Shown here piece by piece: positions 13,195-14,822 of a stretch of DNA of 14,822 nt. Source of the stretch: an uncultured Parabacteroides sp. (GTDB lineage Bacteria > Bacteroidota > Bacteroidia > Bacteroidales > Tannerellaceae); assembly GCA_900552465.1 (NCBI GenBank), contig URZO01000097.1, positions 1-14,822 on the forward strand, written 5' to 3'. The first letter of the stretch is position 1, and every line of letters starts with the position of its first letter. Position numbers and translations under genes: made by a program. Below the pieces are notes generated by a model. That model was given only the letters and a program-made list of their open reading frames with translations. It did no database searches and was not told where the DNA came from.

Positions 13195-14703
13195 TCATTG
13201 CTCTATCTTGTTCAGCATCTTCAATGTCGCCTTGATGGCTGCTTCCGTCTGGTCGGCATCGAGACCGCGTGTCTTAAAGTCTACTCCGGCATAGTTCCAG
13301 CTGATGATGGTCTGCACGAATGCATCGGTTCGTCCGCCGGGCGGGATGGATACGGAGTAGTTGGTCAGCATCGGGAATGGACGGCCCAGGTCGGAATATA
13401 TTTTCCGGAGGGCACGCACAAAGGCGTCATACTGCCCGTCGCCGGAAGCCGATTCCTGATAGGCTTCTCCATTGATCTCTATCTTCAGGGTTGCAACAGG
13501 TTTCAGACCCTGCGCCAAAGATAAAGAATAATTCAATATGCGGATGCGCTGATCGGCAATTGTATCGTGGTGAAGCACATCGCTGATGATATACGGCAGG
13601 TCTTCCGTCGTAACCATTTCCTTCTTATCGCCCAGTTCGATGATCCGCTCGGTCACCTTGCGCATGGAGTTGTCGTCGATATCGATCCCCAATGACTCGA
13701 GGTTTTTACGGATATTCGCCTTGCCGGATGTTTTTCCGAGTGCATACTCGCGGACGCGGCCGAAGCGTTCGGGCAGCAGGTCGTTACAATAGAGGTTGTT
13801 CTTGCTGTCGCCGTCGGCATGTACACCGGCACATTGCGTAAAGACATGTTCGCCGATGATCGGTTTGTTTGTGGGAATATGGACGCCGGAGAAGGTTTCC
13901 ACCAAGCGGCTGGCATAGTTGATCTTCTCTTCCCGGAGCGTCGTCTCCACGCCCAACTGGTCTTTCAATACGGCAAGCACGCTGCTGAGAGGAGCGTTCC
14001 CGGCACGTTCGCCCAAGCCGTTCAGCGTGGTATGAACGCCATTGATTCCGGCACGGACAGCAGAATAGACATTGGCAACGGCCAGGTCATAATCGTTGTG
14101 AGCGTGGAAATCAAACTTTAGATCCGGATAGCGGGTCACCATATCCTTGCAATAATCGTATGTGTTGCCGGGATTCAGGATACCCAACGTATCGGGCAAC
14201 ATGAACCGGCGCACCGGCAGGTCACGAAGCGAATCGACAAACTGATAGACATATTCCGGCGAATTCTTGATACCGTTCGACCAGTCTTCCAGATAGACAT
14301 TCACTCCTATCCCCCGTTCCGTCGCCAGGTTGATGACGCTGCGGATATCGGCAAAATGCTGTTCCGGAGTCTTGCGAAGTTGCTCCGTCACATGCTTGTA
14401 AGAGCCTTTGCAAAGCAGGTTCACGGTCCGGCAACCGGCAGCCTCGATCCAGTTCAGCGAGACGTCGCCATCGACGAAGCCGAGCACTTCGAGCTTCTGG
14501 ATATTTCCGGTACGTTCCGCCCAGGAAGCCACACGCTTCACGGCCTCAAACTCGCCGTCCGAGACACGCGCAGATGCGATCTCGAGGCGATTCACACCCA
14601 AGTCGAGCAATGCCTGGGCAATACTCAGTTTCTCATGCGCCGCAAAAGAAACTCCTGATGTCTGTTCCCCGTCACGCAGGGTGGTATCCATTATTTCTAT
14701 CAT
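13195..14703 (-). CDS. 2-isopropylmalate synthase/citramalate synthase family enzyme
   Basis: This 502-residue DRE-TIM metallolyase condenses acetyl-CoA with a 2-oxo acid. It carries DTTLRDGEQ (residues 6-14), the metal-binding HAH of FHAHNDYDLAVAN (His200 and His202), NGLGERAGN (228-236) and GVHADGDSKN (293-302). A C-terminal region from about 380 to 500 fits the LeuA allosteric dimer domain. The substrate is uncertain. Classical LeuA has HCHND-LGLA and a different gate region, whereas HNDYDLA resembles homocitrate and citramalate synthase branches. It may therefore make 2-isopropylmalate, or citramalate for isoleucine synthesis. Adjacency to leuB supports branched-chain amino acid synthesis. 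Bacteroides genomes usually carry this paralogue beside leuB in addition to a standard leuA. Confidence 0.85.
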   Translation of the reverse strand: MIEIMDTTLRDGEQTSGVSFAAHEKLSIAQALLDLGVNRLEIASARVSDGEFEAVKRVASWAERTGNIQKLEVLGFVDGDVSLNWIEAAGCRTVNLLCKGSYKHVTEQLRKTPEQHFADIRSVINLATERGIGVNVYLEDWSNGIKNSPEYVYQFVDSLRDLPVRRFMLPDTLGILNPGNTYDYCKDMVTRYPDLKFDFHAHNDYDLAVANVYSAVRAGINGVHTTLNGLGERAGNAPLSSVLAVLKDQLGVETTLREEKINYASRLVETFSGVHIPTNKPIIGEHVFTQCAGVHADGDSKNNLYCNDLLPERFGRVREYALGKTSGKANIRKNLESLGIDIDDNSMRKVTERIIELGDKKEMVTTEDLPYIISDVLHHDTIADQRIRILNYSLSLAQGLKPVATLKIEINGEAYQESASGDGQYDAFVRALRKIYSDLGRPFPMLTNYSVSIPPGGRTDAFVQTIISWNYAGVDFKTRGLDADQTEAAIKATLKMLNKIEQ

Positions 14704-14822
14704 AATTGTTTGTTTTTCATAAATGGTGATTTAGCGGGCGTGCTCATATCGACCGATGGTAACTCCATCCCCTCTTGAGAGGGGGAAGGGGGTGTGTGAA
14801 TTTTCTTTGATAGACAGAAAGA
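14700..14822 (-). other. Possible 3' end of an upstream reading frame, cut by the window edge
   Basis: A - strand frame is open from the window edge for 40 codons. Its TGA (14702-14700) overlaps the ATG of the synthase as ATGA, the arrangement of translationally coupled genes. The peptide (ending KSPFMKNKQL) runs through the G-rich hairpin element and matches no protein end I know; it does not look like the end of LeuD. It may be chance, and an internal ATG would leave a 22-residue frame. Confidence 0.2.
14769..14792. repeat. G-rich hairpin element upstream of the synthase gene
   Basis: CCCCTC (14769-14774) and GAGGGG (14779-14784) pair around a TTGA loop, followed by a further run of five G at 14788-14792. 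Pyrimidine- and purine-rich hairpins of this type are common short intergenic repeats in Bacteroidetes. It lies about 65 bases upstream of the synthase start. Confidence 0.55.

Overview
The window looks like chromosomal DNA of a Bacteroidales bacterium, most likely Parabacteroides or a close relative. The reasons are the Bacteroidetes-type -7 promoter motif (TAnnTTTG) upstream of many genes, the absence of clear Shine-Dalgarno sequences, a large secreted protein with the short beta-rich C-terminal domain common in this order, a lipoprotein with acidic residues just after its lipidated cysteine, and an isopropylmalate synthase paralogue next to leuB. The genus is an inference from protein style, not from any search.

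Layout. Bases 1-70 are the end of an array of 22-bp repeats with a palindromic core. Bases 193-1064 are a broken rhuM gene on the + strand, ending 10 bp from the end of a convergent CCA tRNA nucleotidyltransferase (cca, - strand, 1075-2508). A divergent promoter region separates cca from a DdlA-type D-alanine--D-alanine ligase (2618-3706). A lipoprotein of unknown function follows (3792-4637) and ends at a strong bidirectional terminator (4675-4727). On the - strand come an AT-rich gene for a membrane-anchored protein (4738-5511), a terminator hairpin just upstream of its start, and a large secreted protein (5584-8139). A 375-bp gap (8140-8514) holds promoter-like boxes and a terminator and may encode a small transcript. 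Next are an MscS-type channel (8515-9354, -), a divergent promoter region, and a + strand pair of a periplasmic TPR protein and a WecH-like membrane acyltransferase (9518-11458). The last part is a - strand leucine-type cluster: an isopropylmalate/citramalate synthase-family enzyme (13195-14703), methylglyoxal synthase mgsA (12734-13177) and leuB (11567-12637).

How the genes work together. The synthase paralogue and LeuB belong to branched-chain 2-oxo acid elongation. MgsA diverts dihydroxyacetone phosphate to methylglyoxal and sits inside this cluster without an obvious pathway link. ddl serves peptidoglycan precursor synthesis, cca tRNA maturation and mscS osmotic protection. The TPR and acyltransferase genes probably form one transcription unit. 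The window is mostly ordinary core genome. I found no defence system, CRISPR array, prophage, insertion sequence or rRNA/tRNA gene. The less ordinary parts are the 22-bp phased palindromes, the internally deleted rhuM, three different intergenic inverted-repeat elements around the leu cluster, mgsA inside that cluster, and a possible small transcript next to mscS.
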